Assembly (NCBI GenBank): GCA_905234565.1
Contig: CAJOHW010000009.1
Coordinates: forward strand, 1-40,971
Length of the DNA: 40,971 bases
From: an uncultured Oscillibacter sp.
Lineage (GTDB): Bacteria; Bacillota; Clostridia; Oscillospirales; Oscillospiraceae
Direction: 5' to 3'
Below the pieces are notes generated by a model. That model saw nothing but the letters and a program-made list of their open reading frames with translations. It made no database searches and was not told the DNA's origin. Position 1 is the first letter of the stretch. The number at the start of each line of letters is the position of its first letter. This document shows positions 13,708-22,563 of this stretch, piece after piece. The translations under genes and the position numbers were made by a program.

Positions 13708-15804
13708 ATGCGTGATTCCTCGGGAACCTTTCGGAAGCTTCTGCCGCTGGTTTTGCTCTGCGCCTTTGGACTGGCCCTCAACACCTTGGGGACCATCCTG
13801 GTCCGAGGCTTGGGCCTGCCCCTGTTCCTGGACTGTACCGGCACCATCTTCGCCGCCGTGGTGGGCGGATACCTCCCCGCTGTGGCGGTGGGCTTTCTGA
13901 CCAACCTCATCAAGGCCGCGTCCACTCCCTCCTCCGCGTATTACGGCGCTTTGAGCGTCCTGGTGGCTCTCAGCGCCGCGTTCTTTGCCCAAAAGGGCTG
14001 CTTCCGGCGGTTCTCCACCCTGTTTTTCCCCGCCGCCTTTTTCGCGGTCCTGTGCAGCGGGCTCAGCAGCGTGCTGACCTGGTTCCTCTACCGCCTGTCC
14101 TACGGCGATCCCACGTCCACCTCCCTGGCCCATTTCTTCGACGCCCGTCTGGATTTCGGACCCTTGGAGGCCCTGCTGTGTGCGGATCTCGTGATCAACC
14201 TGCTGGATAAGACCCTGAGCGTCTTTTTGGCCGCCCTCCTTGCCCGGCTGCTGCCGGAAACGATCAAAACCCGCTGGCTTGCCCCTCCGGAACAGGTACT
14301 TCCAGAGGAAGGCCGGCCCTGCCGCTCCATCTCCCTGCGGACGAAAATCCTGCTTCTTTTGGCTGCGGCGGCGGTGTCCATCGCCTTTGCCTCCGTCAGC
14401 ATCAGTTTCATCCTGTACCGCCAGTCCACCATCGACGAACACATCAAAATGGGACAGGGCTTGGCCAATTTAGCCGCCAGCATCATCGACCCGGACCGGG
14501 TGGAAGATTTTCTGGCCCTGGGAGAGGACGCCCCGGGGTATTTGGAGACGGAGGCCCGGCTGTACCGGGTGCGGGACAGCTCCCCGGACATCGAGTACCT
14601 CTACGTCTACCAGATCCAGCCGGACGGCTGTCATGTGGTGTTCGATTTGGACACGGAGGATCTGCCCGGCGGCAATCCCGGGGACCTGGTGGAGTTTGAC
14701 GATGCCTTTCAGGAATACTTACCCGCCCTTCTGACGGGGAAGCCCATCGATCCGGTGATCTCCAATGAGACCTACGGCTGGCTTCTTACCTGCTACCAGC
14801 CGGTGTATGACAGCGGCGGCGTGTGCCGCTGTTACGCGGCGGCGGACATCTCCATGCCGGAACTGCGGGGCAATGAGTACAGCTTTCTTGCCAAACAGCT
14901 CGCCCTCTTTCTGAACTTCTTCCTGCTCATCCTCTCCGTCGGCTTCTGGTTCGCGGAAAACCACGTGGTCATTCCCATCAACACCATGGCCCGGTCCTCC
15001 GGGGCTTTCGCCTACAACAGTGAGGAGGCCCGGTCCAGAAGCCTCCGGCGGATTCAGGACCTGCAAATCCACACCGGAGACGAGATTGAAAACCTCTATC
15101 AGGCCATTGCCAAGACCTCAGAGGATACGGTACGCTACATCGCCGACGTGCAGGACAAGACCCAGACCATCACCAAAATGCAGAGCGGACTGATCCTGGT
15201 GCTGGCGGAGATGGTGGAGAGCCGGGACCTCAACACCGGACAGCACGTGCGCAAAACCGCCGCCTATGTGAAAATCATCATGGACCAGATGCGAAAAGAC
15301 GGCGTCTACACCGCCCAGCTCACCGACACGTTTATGGAACACGTCTTCAGCGGCGCGCCTCTCCACGACGTGGGCAAAATCCATGTGCCCGACGCGGTGC
15401 TGAACAAGCCCGGTCCACTGACGGATGAGGAATTTGAAATCATGAAGTACCATACCGTGGCGGGCAGCGAGATTCTCTCCCGGGCCATCGACCTGGTGCC
15501 GGAGTCCGCCTACCTCTATGAGGCCCGGAACTTAGCCGCCTTCCACCATGAGCGCTGGGACGGTAAGGGCTACCCCTACGGCCTGTCCGGCGAGGAGATC
15601 CCCCTGTCCGCCCGGATTATGGCGGTGGCGGATGTGTTCGATGCCCTGGTCTCCCGCCGCAGCTACAAGCAGGGGTTCCCATTCCAGGCCGCTATTGACA
15701 TTATCCGGGGCAGCGCCGGGACCCATTTCGATCCCCAAGTGGCCCGGGCCTTTCTCCGTGCGGAAATGCAGGTCCGTCAGGTGGCCGCGTCCTTTGGATC
15801 GTAG
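13708..15804 (+). CDS. Membrane HD-GYP phosphodiesterase with two membrane sensor regions
   Basis: Protein of 698 residues. Residues 10-180 hold five or six membrane segments resembling the S component of ECF transporters (LNTLGTILVRGLGLPLFLDC, GTIFAAVVGGYLPAVAVGF). A second membrane anchor at 213-235 and another at 396-416 bracket an extracytoplasmic region (about 240-395) that looks like a Cache/PAS-type sensor (IEYLYVYQIQPDGCHVVFD...). A HAMP-like helix/coiled coil follows (420-500). The C-terminal HD-GYP domain is complete: HD at 553-554 in LHDVGKIHVPDAVLNKPG, then HHERWDGKGYPYGLSGEEIP (613-632) containing GYP and SARIMAVADVFDAL. HD-GYP enzymes hydrolyse cyclic di-GMP. The ATG has AAAGGGGG upstream. 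It has its own promoter and is unlinked to other c-di-GMP genes in the window. The ligand of the ECF-S-like module is unknown. Confidence 0.92.
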   Translation: MRDSSGTFRKLLPLVLLCAFGLALNTLGTILVRGLGLPLFLDCTGTIFAAVVGGYLPAVAVGFLTNLIKAASTPSSAYYGALSVLVALSAAFFAQKGCFRRFSTLFFPAAFFAVLCSGLSSVLTWFLYRLSYGDPTSTSLAHFFDARLDFGPLEALLCADLVINLLDKTLSVFLAALLARLLPETIKTRWLAPPEQVLPEEGRPCRSISLRTKILLLLAAAAVSIAFASVSISFILYRQSTIDEHIKMGQGLANLAASIIDPDRVEDFLALGEDAPGYLETEARLYRVRDSSPDIEYLYVYQIQPDGCHVVFDLDTEDLPGGNPGDLVEFDDAFQEYLPALLTGKPIDPVISNETYGWLLTCYQPVYDSGGVCRCYAAADISMPELRGNEYSFLAKQLALFLNFFLLILSVGFWFAENHVVIPINTMARSSGAFAYNSEEARSRSLRRIQDLQIHTGDEIENLYQAIAKTSEDTVRYIADVQDKTQTITKMQSGLILVLAEMVESRDLNTGQHVRKTAAYVKIIMDQMRKDGVYTAQLTDTFMEHVFSGAPLHDVGKIHVPDAVLNKPGPLTDEEFEIMKYHTVAGSEILSRAIDLVPESAYLYEARNLAAFHHERWDGKGYPYGLSGEEIPLSARIMAVADVFDALVSRRSYKQGFPFQAAIDIIRGSAGTHFDPQVARAFLRAEMQVRQVAASFGS

Positions 15805-15855
15805 GTACTTCAGGGCGAAGTTGCTGGAAGAATCCCAATAAAAGCGCAAACACAA

Positions 15856-15880
15856 CTCCCCCGCAGAGCCTGCGGGGGAG
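15856..15880. terminator. Perfect hairpin between the HD-GYP gene and the 52-residue ORF
   Basis: CTCCCCCGCA and TGCGGGGGAG form a perfect 10-bp stem around GAGCC. Plus-strand sequence after it is ATAAAGG, with no U tract; minus-strand sequence is TTGTGTTT. It may end minus-strand transcripts arriving from dapA rather than the HD-GYP transcript. Confidence 0.5.
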
Positions 15881-15895
15881 ATAAAGGAGACGCCT

Positions 15896-16054
15896 ATGAA
15901 AAATCCCTGGTTCCTGCTGGCGGCGGCGCTGTTCGGCCTGTCAGCGGCCTTTTTATTCTATTGCGTGTCCCGCCACGATCCCCGCCTGCCCATGGCGGGG
16001 CTGTGTCTGCTGGGTTCGGCCCTGATCTACTGGAAAGAGCAGGGCCGGAGGTAA
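15896..16054 (+). CDS. Small two-helix membrane protein, 52 residues
   Basis: Short gene with a clear ribosome binding site (AAAGGAG, 7 bases before ATG). The product starts MKNPWFLLAAALFGLSAAF and has two hydrophobic stretches, residues 4-23 and 33-46, joined by a short polar turn SRHDPRLP, and ends in KEQGRR. Charges suggest both ends or the loop face the cytoplasm; orientation is not certain. No family is recognised. It ends 5 bases before the end of the convergent dapA, and the hairpin at 15856-15880 stands in front of it. Expression is plausible from the ribosome binding site but unproven. Confidence 0.6.
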   Translation: MKNPWFLLAAALFGLSAAFLFYCVSRHDPRLPMAGLCLLGSALIYWKEQGRR

Positions 16055-16058
16055 GCCC

Positions 16059-16952
16059 TCACGCCTCCGGCAGAAGGCCGAACTCCTCCAACGTCCGGCG
16101 AATTCGTTCCAAATGCTCCGGCTCCGGCGGGCACAGGGGCAGACGGAAGTCCCCGGCGTCCCAGCCCATGAGGTTCAGGGCGGTTTTCACCGGAATGGGA
16201 TTCACCTCACAGAACAAAGCGTCGCACAGGGGCTTCAGCCGGATTTGCAGCTTCCCGGCGGCGGCAAAGTCGTTCTCCTGGCACAGCCGCACCAGCTGTT
16301 TCATCTCGGCGGGCAGGACGTTGGCCACCACGGAGATCACCCCCGCCCCTCCAAAGGCGCAGATGGGTACCGTGTCGCCGTCACTGCCGGACCACACGAC
16401 GAAGTCCTCCGGGCATAGCCGCCGGATCTCCTGTACCGCGTCCAGGTCCCCGGAGGCCTCCTTGATCCCTGCGATGTTGGGATGCTCCGCCAAGACCGCG
16501 CAGGTCTCCGGGGCAATGCGCATTCCCGTGCGGGAGGGAACATTATAAAGGATACAGGGCCGGGTGACGGCGTCGGCCACCTGGCGGTAGTGCCGGATCA
16601 ATCCCTCCTGGGACGCCTTATTATAATACGGCGTCACCAGCAGCAGCGCGTCCGCCCCGGCGGTCTCCGCGTCCCGGGACAGGACCGCCGCGTTGGCGGT
16701 GGAGTTGGACCCCGTGCCCGCTATCACCGGAACCCGCCCATTGACCCGCTCCACGCAGTACTCCACCGTCCGCAGCCGCTCCCGATAGCTCATGGCGGCG
16801 GACTCCCCCGTGGTGCCGCAGACCACCACGGCGTCCGTCCCCTGGGCGATCTGCCAGTCCAGCAGACGGCCCAGGGCCTCCAAATCCACGCTGTCCCCCC
16901 GGAACGGGGTCACAATCGCCACAGCACAGCCGCGAAATACAGGTTCGCTCAC
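16059..16952 (-). CDS. dapA: 4-hydroxy-tetrahydrodipicolinate synthase
   Basis: Condenses aspartate semialdehyde with pyruvate in the diaminopimelate/lysine pathway; cytosolic TIM-barrel of 297 residues. Motifs visible: VVCGTTGESAAMS (substrate-binding TT), VTPYYNKASQEG with the catalytic Tyr, and AGIKEASGD with the Schiff-base Lys. YNVPSRTGM is also typical. The start is GTG, with GGAGGAATGG 5-8 bases upstream. It is second after asd, 157 bases on, in a natural pair supplying diaminopimelate for peptidoglycan and, in spore formers, dipicolinate. A strong hairpin between the two genes may reduce dapA transcription relative to asd. Confidence 0.97.
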   Translation of the reverse strand: MSEPVFRGCAVAIVTPFRGDSVDLEALGRLLDWQIAQGTDAVVVCGTTGESAAMSYRERLRTVEYCVERVNGRVPVIAGTGSNSTANAAVLSRDAETAGADALLLVTPYYNKASQEGLIRHYRQVADAVTRPCILYNVPSRTGMRIAPETCAVLAEHPNIAGIKEASGDLDAVQEIRRLCPEDFVVWSGSDGDTVPICAFGGAGVISVVANVLPAEMKQLVRLCQENDFAAAGKLQIRLKPLCDALFCEVNPIPVKTALNLMGWDAGDFRLPLCPPEPEHLERIRRTLEEFGLLPEA

Positions 16953-17018
16953 AGGCCATTCCTCCCCATCGGTTTCACTCCACGAATAAGAACTAATATG
17001 AAAATCAGGCTCTCTTAG

Positions 17019-17053
17019 AAAGAGCGGATGCCCTGGGGGACATCCGCTCTTTT
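17019..17053. terminator. Hairpin between asd and dapA, possible attenuator
   Basis: AAAGAGCGGATG (17019-17030) and CATCCGCTCTTT (17041-17052) form a 12-bp perfect stem. T-rich sequence follows on both strands (CTCTTTT plus; CTCTTTCT minus). On the minus strand it stands 56 bases after asd and 67 before dapA. A weaker upstream hairpin AGGCA...TGCCT at about 17063-17097 adjoins it. Confidence 0.7.
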
Positions 17054-17108
17054 GTAGACATCAGGCAAAGCCCCGGTTCCCGGAAGGGGGACTGCCTCAA
17101 AATACCGC

Positions 17109-18191
17109 TCAGATATACCCCTCGGCGCACAGCAGTTCCGCCAGCAAGACCCCGCCGCCGGCGGCTCCCCGGAGGGTGTTGTGGCTCAGGCCCACAAACT
17201 TGCAGTCGTACTGGGAGTCCGGCCGCAGACGGCCCAGGGAAATGGCCATGCCGCCTTCCAGATCCCGGTCCAGACGGGCCTGGGGCCGGTCCGGTTCTTC
17301 AAAATAGTGCAGGAACTGCTTGGGGGCGGAGGGCAGGTTCAGTTCCTGTGGACGGCCCCGGAACGTGCGCCAATCCTCCCGGATTTGGTCCAGAGAGGGG
17401 GCGCAGCCCTCCCGGAACTTCACAAACACCGCCGCCGTGTGCCCATCGGACACGGGAACCCGCAGGCACTGGGTGGTGATCAGAGGCGCGGAGGCGGGGA
17501 CGATCTTTCCGTCCTCCACTTTGCCCCACACCCGCAGAGGCTCCCGTTCGCTCTTCTCCTCCTCCCCGCCAATGTAGGGGATCAGGTTATCCACCATCTC
17601 CGGCCAGCGCTGGAAGGTCTTTCCCGCCCCGGAAATGGCCTGATACGTACACGCCAGCACCCGGTCCACGCCGTATTTCAGCAGGGGATGGAGGGCGGGT
17701 GCGTAGGACTGGATGGAGCAGTTGGATTTCACGGCGATAAAGCCCCGCTTCGTCCCCAGACGCCGCCGCTGGGCCTCAATCACCGCCAAATGCTCCGGAT
17801 TCAGTTCCGGCACCACCATGGGCACATCCTCTGTCCAGCGGTTGGCGGAGTTGTTGGACACGATGGGGCATTCCAGCTTCGCGTACCGCTCCTCCAAGGC
17901 CCGGATGGCTTCCTTCTCCATATCTACGGCGCAGAAGCAGAAATCCACCTGCGCCGCGATTTTCTCCGCGTCCGCCGCCGCGTCCAGCACGATCAGCCCC
18001 TTGGCCGTTTCCGGCAGGGGGGCCGTCATGGCCCAGCGGCCGGAAACCGCCTCCTCATAGGTCTTACCCGCGCTGCGGCCGCTGGCCGCAATCACCGTCA
18101 GACGGAACCAGGGATGTGCGCTCAGCAGCGTGACAAACCGCTGGCCCACCATGCCGGTTCCTCCAATGACACCCACTCGATATTCTTTCAT
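17109..18191 (-). CDS. asd: Aspartate-semialdehyde dehydrogenase (archaeal/fungal-type)
   Basis: Reduces aspartyl phosphate to aspartate semialdehyde with NADPH, at the branch point to lysine/diaminopimelate, threonine and methionine. Residues 1-360; NADP-binding [13 protein letters not shown] at the N-terminus, catalytic Cys in [11 protein letters not shown] and the substrate His/Arg region in [15 protein letters not shown]. The sequence resembles the archaeal/fungal Asd subfamily rather than the Bacillus type, as is common in Clostridia. The ATG at 18191 is chosen because GGAGAGG stands 5 bases before it; a frame to 18209 adds six residues without a ribosome binding site. dapA follows downstream, and queA is divergent 249 bases upstream. 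Confidence 0.95.
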   Translation of the reverse strand: MKEYRVGVIGGTGMVGQRFVTLLSAHPWFRLTVIAASGRSAGKTYEEAVSGRWAMTAPLPETAKGLIVLDAAADAEKIAAQVDFCFCAVDMEKEAIRALEERYAKLECPIVSNNSANRWTEDVPMVVPELNPEHLAVIEAQRRRLGTKRGFIAVKSNCSIQSYAPALHPLLKYGVDRVLACTYQAISGAGKTFQRWPEMVDNLIPYIGGEEEKSEREPLRVWGKVEDGKIVPASAPLITTQCLRVPVSDGHTAAVFVKFREGCAPSLDQIREDWRTFRGRPQELNLPSAPKQFLHYFEEPDRPQARLDRDLEGGMAISLGRLRPDSQYDCKFVGLSHNTLRGAAGGGVLLAELLCAEGYI

Positions 18192-18253
18192 ACGCCTCTC
18201 CGTTTCCATACGCCTTTTAGGCCTCTTTCTTTCCCGGTGGAAGTTCTCCGCCC

Positions 18254-18282
18254 TTGCAGGATACGCCGGTTTGTATTATACT
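18254..18282. promoter_or_regulatory. Overlapping divergent promoter region, asd/queA
   Basis: Minus strand: TATAAT (18275-18280), 84 bases before asd, with a weak -35. Plus strand: TTGCAG (18254-18259) and TATACT (18277-18282) with a 17-base spacer, 159 bases before queA. The two -10 boxes overlap on opposite strands. Confidence 0.5.
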
Positions 18283-18440
18283 ATGCCGGGATCCGAAAAA
18301 AGAACCGATTGGCATTCCCTGTCTGCGTATTGTGCGCGCTCCGCTCATTTTGCGCGTTTTCACCGGGAAACCGCCGCCGGGTCCTATGTTTCCGCTATCA
18401 TAGCACGCTTTTGCCGCGCCGTCAAGACGGGGAGGGAACC

Positions 18441-19466
18441 ATGAAAACCCGTGACTTCTTCTATGAACTGCCGCCGGAGCTCATTGCCCAGACGCCCTTA
18501 GAGCGCCGGGACGAGTCCCGGCTCATGACCCTGGACCGGACCACCGGGCACATCGAACACCGTAAATTTTATGAACTGCCGAACCTGCTGCGCCCCGGGG
18601 ACTGTCTTGTTCTCAACGACTCCCGGGTGCTCCCCGCCCGGCTTCTGGGCCGCCGTCTGCCCGGCGGCGGGGCCTGTGAAGTTCTGCTCCTTGCGGATCA
18701 GGGAGACGATGTCTGGGAGTGCCTGGTCCGTCCGGGACGAAAGCTGCGCCCCGGTACGGAACTCCAATTCGGAGAGGGAGAACTGTCCGCCCGGGTGGAA
18801 GCCGTCACGGAGGATGGAAACCGGCTGGTACGGTTCCGCTATGAGGGGATCTTCCTGGAAGTGCTGGAACGGCTGGGCCGGATGCCCCTGCCCCCCTATA
18901 TCCACCAACAGCTGGCGGATCCGGACCGCTATCAGACCGTCTACGCCCGGGAAAACGGCAGTGCCGCCGCCCCTACCGCCGGACTGCACTTTACAGAGGG
19001 CCTGTTGCGCCAAATTCGGGAACGAGGGATATCCACAGGGTTCGTGACCCTCCATGTGGGCCTGGGCACCTTCCGTCCGGTCCAGGAGGAGATCATCACG
19101 GACCATGTGATGCACCGGGAGTTCTGCACCATGCCGCCGGAGACGGCGGACCTTATCAACCACACCCGCGCCGCCGGAGGACGGTGTGTGTGCGTGGGCA
19201 CCACCGCCTGCCGGACTGTGGAATCCTGGGCGGGTGAGGACGGAACGGTCCGTCCCGGCAGCGGCTGGACCGGGATCTTCCTCTATCCCGGATACCAATT
19301 CCGGGCCATGGACGCCCTGATCACCAATTTCCATCTCCCCAAGAGCACCCTGCTGATGCTGGTCTCCGCCTTCGCCGGACGGGAGCAGGTCCTGAACGCC
19401 TATGCCCAGGCGGTCCGGGAGCGCTATCGTTTTTTCAGTTTCGGAGACGCCATGTTCCTGTTTTGA
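18441..19466 (+). CDS. queA: S-adenosylmethionine:tRNA ribosyltransferase-isomerase
   Basis: Makes epoxyqueuosine in tRNA by moving the ribosyl part of S-adenosylmethionine onto preQ1 in the wobble position. It has 341 residues. Family segments are clear: [20 protein letters not shown] near the start, [50 protein letters not shown] and [20 protein letters not shown]. The ATG at 18441 has GGGGAGGG upstream; the longer open frame back to 17181 is antisense to asd and not coding. It stands alone here, without the ruvAB or tgt neighbours seen in many Firmicutes, and ends in a strong terminator. Confidence 0.98.
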   Translation: MKTRDFFYELPPELIAQTPLERRDESRLMTLDRTTGHIEHRKFYELPNLLRPGDCLVLNDSRVLPARLLGRRLPGGGACEVLLLADQGDDVWECLVRPGRKLRPGTELQFGEGELSARVEAVTEDGNRLVRFRYEGIFLEVLERLGRMPLPPYIHQQLADPDRYQTVYARENGSAAAPTAGLHFTEGLLRQIRERGISTGFVTLHVGLGTFRPVQEEIITDHVMHREFCTMPPETADLINHTRAAGGRCVCVGTTACRTVESWAGEDGTVRPGSGWTGIFLYPGYQFRAMDALITNFHLPKSTLLMLVSAFAGREQVLNAYAQAVRERYRFFSFGDAMFLF

Positions 19467-19482
19467 ACCCAATCGTGAGCGT

Positions 19483-19537
19483 AAAAAACCCCCGGTTCCC
19501 GGCGTCAGTGCCGGAAACCGGGGCGTTTTATTTTTTC
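19483..19537. terminator. Bidirectional terminator between queA and rsgA
   Basis: CCCCGGTTCCCGGC (19490-19503) pairs with GCCGGAAACCGGGG (19510-19523) with one mismatch. T runs flank both sides: CGTTTTATTTTTT on plus and GGGTTTTTTAC on minus. Confidence 0.92.
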
Positions 19538-20424
19538 TGCCAGGGCCGCAGAGGTTTCAGTTCCTCATACAGCCGAACATAGCTCTCGTGCCGGGAGGGC
19601 GGAATCTCCCCGGACCGCACCGCCTCCAACACCCGGCAGCCCGCCTCTTTCGTGTGGCTGCACCCCGTAAAGCGGCAGCCGTCCAAATAGGGGGCGAACT
19701 CCGGGAAGGTCTCCGGCAGACGCTCTTTCAGTTCCAGGTTCAGCTCCTCCGTCTCAAAGGAGGAGAACCCCGGCGTGTCCATGACCTCCGCCCCGGGGAA
19801 CAGGCGGTACAGCTCCACATGGCGGGTGGTGTGGCGGCCCCGGCCCAGGGCCGCGCTGACCTCTCCCACTTCCAAGTCAAATCCCGGAACCAGGGCGTTT
19901 AAGAGACTGCTCTTGCCCACTCCGGTGTTGCCGGTTAAGGCGGAGAGCCTGCCTGTCAGACGCTTGCGCAGTTCCTCCACGCCCTGTCCCGTCACGGCGC
20001 TGGTCCGCAGCACCGGGATCCCGGCGGCAGTATAGATCCGGTACAGGGCCTCCGCTCCGTCCAAATCACACTTGTTCAGTACCAGCACAACCCCACAGCC
20101 TTTTAACACCGCCACGGCGGACATCCGGTCGATGAGGAAGGGGTCCGTCCGGGGCACGGCGGCAGAGGCCACCAGCACCAGCTGGTCAATGTTGGCAACG
20201 GCCGGCCGGGAGAACACGTTCTTCCGGGGCAGAATTTCCTCTAAATAGCCCTTTCCGTCCCCCAGACGCCGGACCGCCGCCCAGTCCCCAACCAGAGGCG
20301 TCACCCCCAGTTTCCGGAACTTCCCCCTGGCCCGGCACACCAGTACGCCTTCCGGCGTATCCACATCATAGAAGCCCCCCAGCACCCGCCGGATCCGGCC
20401 CCGGGCCAGGGGTTCCTCTGTCAC
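19528..20424 (-). CDS. rsgA: Ribosome small subunit-dependent GTPase A
   Basis: Circularly permuted GTPase that checks maturation of the 30S subunit. 298 residues: N-terminal OB fold (about 1-70), then G motifs in the permuted order G4 (LVLNKCDLDG), G1 (GNTGVGKSSLLNAL), G2-like RGRHTTRHVEL and G3 (DTPGFSSFE). The C-terminal zinc domain keeps CRFTGCSHTKEAGCRV. The GTG start overlaps the stop of the PASTA kinase gene (GTGA), so it is translated coupled to it; this order kinase-rsgA is standard for Firmicutes (yloQ/cpgA in Bacillus). It is the last gene of the long minus-strand cluster, ended by the terminator next to queA. The rpe gene that often follows is absent. Confidence 0.97.
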   Translation of the reverse strand: MTEEPLARGRIRRVLGGFYDVDTPEGVLVCRARGKFRKLGVTPLVGDWAAVRRLGDGKGYLEEILPRKNVFSRPAVANIDQLVLVASAAVPRTDPFLIDRMSAVAVLKGCGVVLVLNKCDLDGAEALYRIYTAAGIPVLRTSAVTGQGVEELRKRLTGRLSALTGNTGVGKSSLLNALVPGFDLEVGEVSAALGRGRHTTRHVELYRLFPGAEVMDTPGFSSFETEELNLELKERLPETFPEFAPYLDGCRFTGCSHTKEAGCRVLEAVRSGEIPPSRHESYVRLYEELKPLRPWQKK

Positions 20425-22547
20425 AGATCCTCCAGCAGCGTCTGTTCCCCGGCCTCCCCGGTGACGACGCTTCCGCTGTTCTCCGTCCCCGGCTCAGGGG
20501 GAGCTTCCGTCTCTTCGGGGAATTCTTCCGACGGCGTCTCCGGCGCCTCCGGTTCCTCCGGCACGGGAGCCGGAGGCGGCTCCACCCGGTTGCTCAGCGT
20601 CACGGTGCCCCCGTCCACAAAGGTCACGGTTTCCAGGAACACGGCCTCCCGGTCCAGGTATACCGCGAGAGTCGTCTCTCCCTTGCCTGTCAGCCGCAGG
20701 GAATAGCTCCCGGAGGTGCAGTCCACGCTGCTGGACCGGATCCGCTCCCCGTCCCGGTCAATTTCCAGATAGGCTGTCTCCCGGTCGTCCGGCAGGGGGA
20801 TGATCACCTGCATGGTGAGATCCGGCGGCGGCGGTTCCGGGCCCTGGCTGGCCGTCAGGGAGATCCGGGTGCCCTCCGACACCGAGGTGCCGGCGGAGGG
20901 GCTTTGGCTGAGGATCGTGCCGTTGGGCCGCTCACTGTATACGAACTCCACCTCCGGGGAGATCTTAAAGTCCGCGTTTGCGATCTGGCTGTACATCTGG
21001 TTCAAGGTCATATCCACAAAGGAGGGCAGCACCCAGGTGGGACGGCCCTTGCTGACCACCAGGCGGATGGTGTCCCCCCGGTGAAGGGTCTCCCCCTCTT
21101 TCGGCTCACTGGAAATGATATATCCGGCGGGGAAGTCGTCGTCATAGACCATATCCGCCTCCGGAGCCTCTACGGTGAGGCCGAACTGGGTGATGAGGCT
21201 TTGCAAGGTCAGTTTTTCCGCCTGGGACACGGTCTGGTTGATGACATTGGGCATAATGCCCGTCTCCTCCCCGGAGCTGACCCAGACCTGGATCACCAGG
21301 TTCTCCCCCTTGCGGTAGTTGTTGGCCGCGGGATCCTGGGCGAGGATGGCCCCGGCGGGATATTCGTCGCTGGGGCGCTGTCCCATCTCCAAGATCTCAA
21401 AGACGCCCTTGACGCCCTCCAATTCCCGGGCCTCCTCCACGGTGTAGCCCACTACGGACTGCACCAGGTGGGTCTCCTGGACGTTCTCCTCCGGCAGCTG
21501 TCCGAAGGACCGGAAGATGGATCGGAACAGGATCACCGCCAGCAAAATGGCCGCAATCCCCACGCCGCACAGCACCAGGAGCTGGATTGGCGTCTTGGAA
21601 TCCTCCTTCTCCTCCTCCGGCTGGGCGTAGTACACCGCCGCCGTGGAGGATCCCAGGGGACGGGTGGGCTCGTCCGGCACAGAGGGCCGCAGATCCGACA
21701 TCTGGAAGTCCAAATTGACCGCCGGATCCCGGCGGAAGGCCTCCAAATCCCGGATCATCTCCTCTGCGCTGGCATAGCGGCGGTCCAGGGTGGGGGCCAT
21801 GGCCTTCATGCAGATGAGTTCCAGCTGCTCCGGGATCTCCGGGTTCAGGGACCGGGGAGTGGGGGGCGTGGAGCTTAGGTGCTGAATGGCCACGGATACA
21901 GCGGACTCCCCCTCAAAGGGCAGGCGTCCCGTGAGCATTTCGTAGAGTACCACTCCGGCGGAGTAGATGTCGGACCGGGCGTCGGTCCGGTCCCCCCGGG
22001 CCTGTTCCGGGGAGATATAGTGGACGCTGCCCAGGGCCTGCTGGGTCAGGGTCTGGGCGGCGTTTTCCAGCACCGCGATGCCAAAGTCCGCCACTTTCAC
22101 GCTGCCGTCCCGGAGGACCATAATGTTCTGGGGCTTAATGTCCCGGTGGACGATGCCCCGGCTGTGGGCGTGGGCCAAACCCCGCATGATCTGGGTGATA
22201 AAGTGCAGGGATTCCCGCCAGTTCAGCTGTCCCCGCCGCTCCATATACTGTTTCAGGGTGATGCCGTCCACCAGTTCCATGACGATATACTCGATCTCGC
22301 CGCCCTTGGACACGTCGTACACCGACACGATGTTGGGGCTGGACAGCTGGGCCACCGCCTGGGACTCCGCGTTGAACCGGCGGCGGAAGTCCTCGTCCTG
22401 GGCCAGGTCGCTGCGGAGGATCTTAATGGCCACCAGCCGGTTTAACCGATGGCACATGGCCTTGTAGACAATCGCCATGCCTCCCGCGCCGATGCGCTCC
22501 AGAATCTCATAGCGGTTGTCCAGCATTTTGCCAAGATAGGGGTCCAT
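20421..22547 (-). CDS. prkC: Membrane Ser/Thr protein kinase with PASTA domains (PrkC/IreK type)
   Basis: Transmembrane kinase of 708 residues that senses muropeptides or lipid II and phosphorylates cytosolic targets such as IreB. Kinase domain about 13-270: glycine loop GAGGMAIVY, Lys42 in VAIKIL, Glu61, HRDIKPQN with Asp136, DFG at 154-156 and SPEQ at 179. A single membrane helix (LLVLCGVGIAAILLAVILF) is near 325-345. Outside are three PASTA repeats (about 365-585), then an Ig-like beta region (about 590-660) and an acidic Pro/Glu-rich tail to 708. The two last elements go beyond the usual PASTA-only ectodomain. ATG is behind AAAGGAGGG. PP2C gene precedes it by 16 bases; rsgA overlaps its stop. 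ireB is at 4516-4788. Confidence 0.96.
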   Translation of the reverse strand: MDPYLGKMLDNRYEILERIGAGGMAIVYKAMCHRLNRLVAIKILRSDLAQDEDFRRRFNAESQAVAQLSSPNIVSVYDVSKGGEIEYIVMELVDGITLKQYMERRGQLNWRESLHFITQIMRGLAHAHSRGIVHRDIKPQNIMVLRDGSVKVADFGIAVLENAAQTLTQQALGSVHYISPEQARGDRTDARSDIYSAGVVLYEMLTGRLPFEGESAVSVAIQHLSSTPPTPRSLNPEIPEQLELICMKAMAPTLDRRYASAEEMIRDLEAFRRDPAVNLDFQMSDLRPSVPDEPTRPLGSSTAAVYYAQPEEEKEDSKTPIQLLVLCGVGIAAILLAVILFRSIFRSFGQLPEENVQETHLVQSVVGYTVEEARELEGVKGVFEILEMGQRPSDEYPAGAILAQDPAANNYRKGENLVIQVWVSSGEETGIMPNVINQTVSQAEKLTLQSLITQFGLTVEAPEADMVYDDDFPAGYIISSEPKEGETLHRGDTIRLVVSKGRPTWVLPSFVDMTLNQMYSQIANADFKISPEVEFVYSERPNGTILSQSPSAGTSVSEGTRISLTASQGPEPPPPDLTMQVIIPLPDDRETAYLEIDRDGERIRSSSVDCTSGSYSLRLTGKGETTLAVYLDREAVFLETVTFVDGGTVTLSNRVEPPPAPVPEEPEAPETPSEEFPEETEAPPEPGTENSGSVVTGEAGEQTLLEDL

Positions 22548-22563
22548 GTCTCTTTTCCCTCCT

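Noticed and set aside
12857..14442. Minus-strand frames across pcrA end and HD-GYP start
   Set aside because: Span a terminator and promoter of the plus strand; composition is shadow-like.
17181..18440. Long plus-strand frame joined to queA
   Set aside because: It is antisense to asd, rich in Arg/Gly/Pro/His from GC bias, and has no family match; queA starts at 18441 with its own RBS.
18192..18440. Lysine-type riboswitch upstream of asd
   Set aside because: The leader is only about 80 nt; no lysine (L-box) conserved core is visible.
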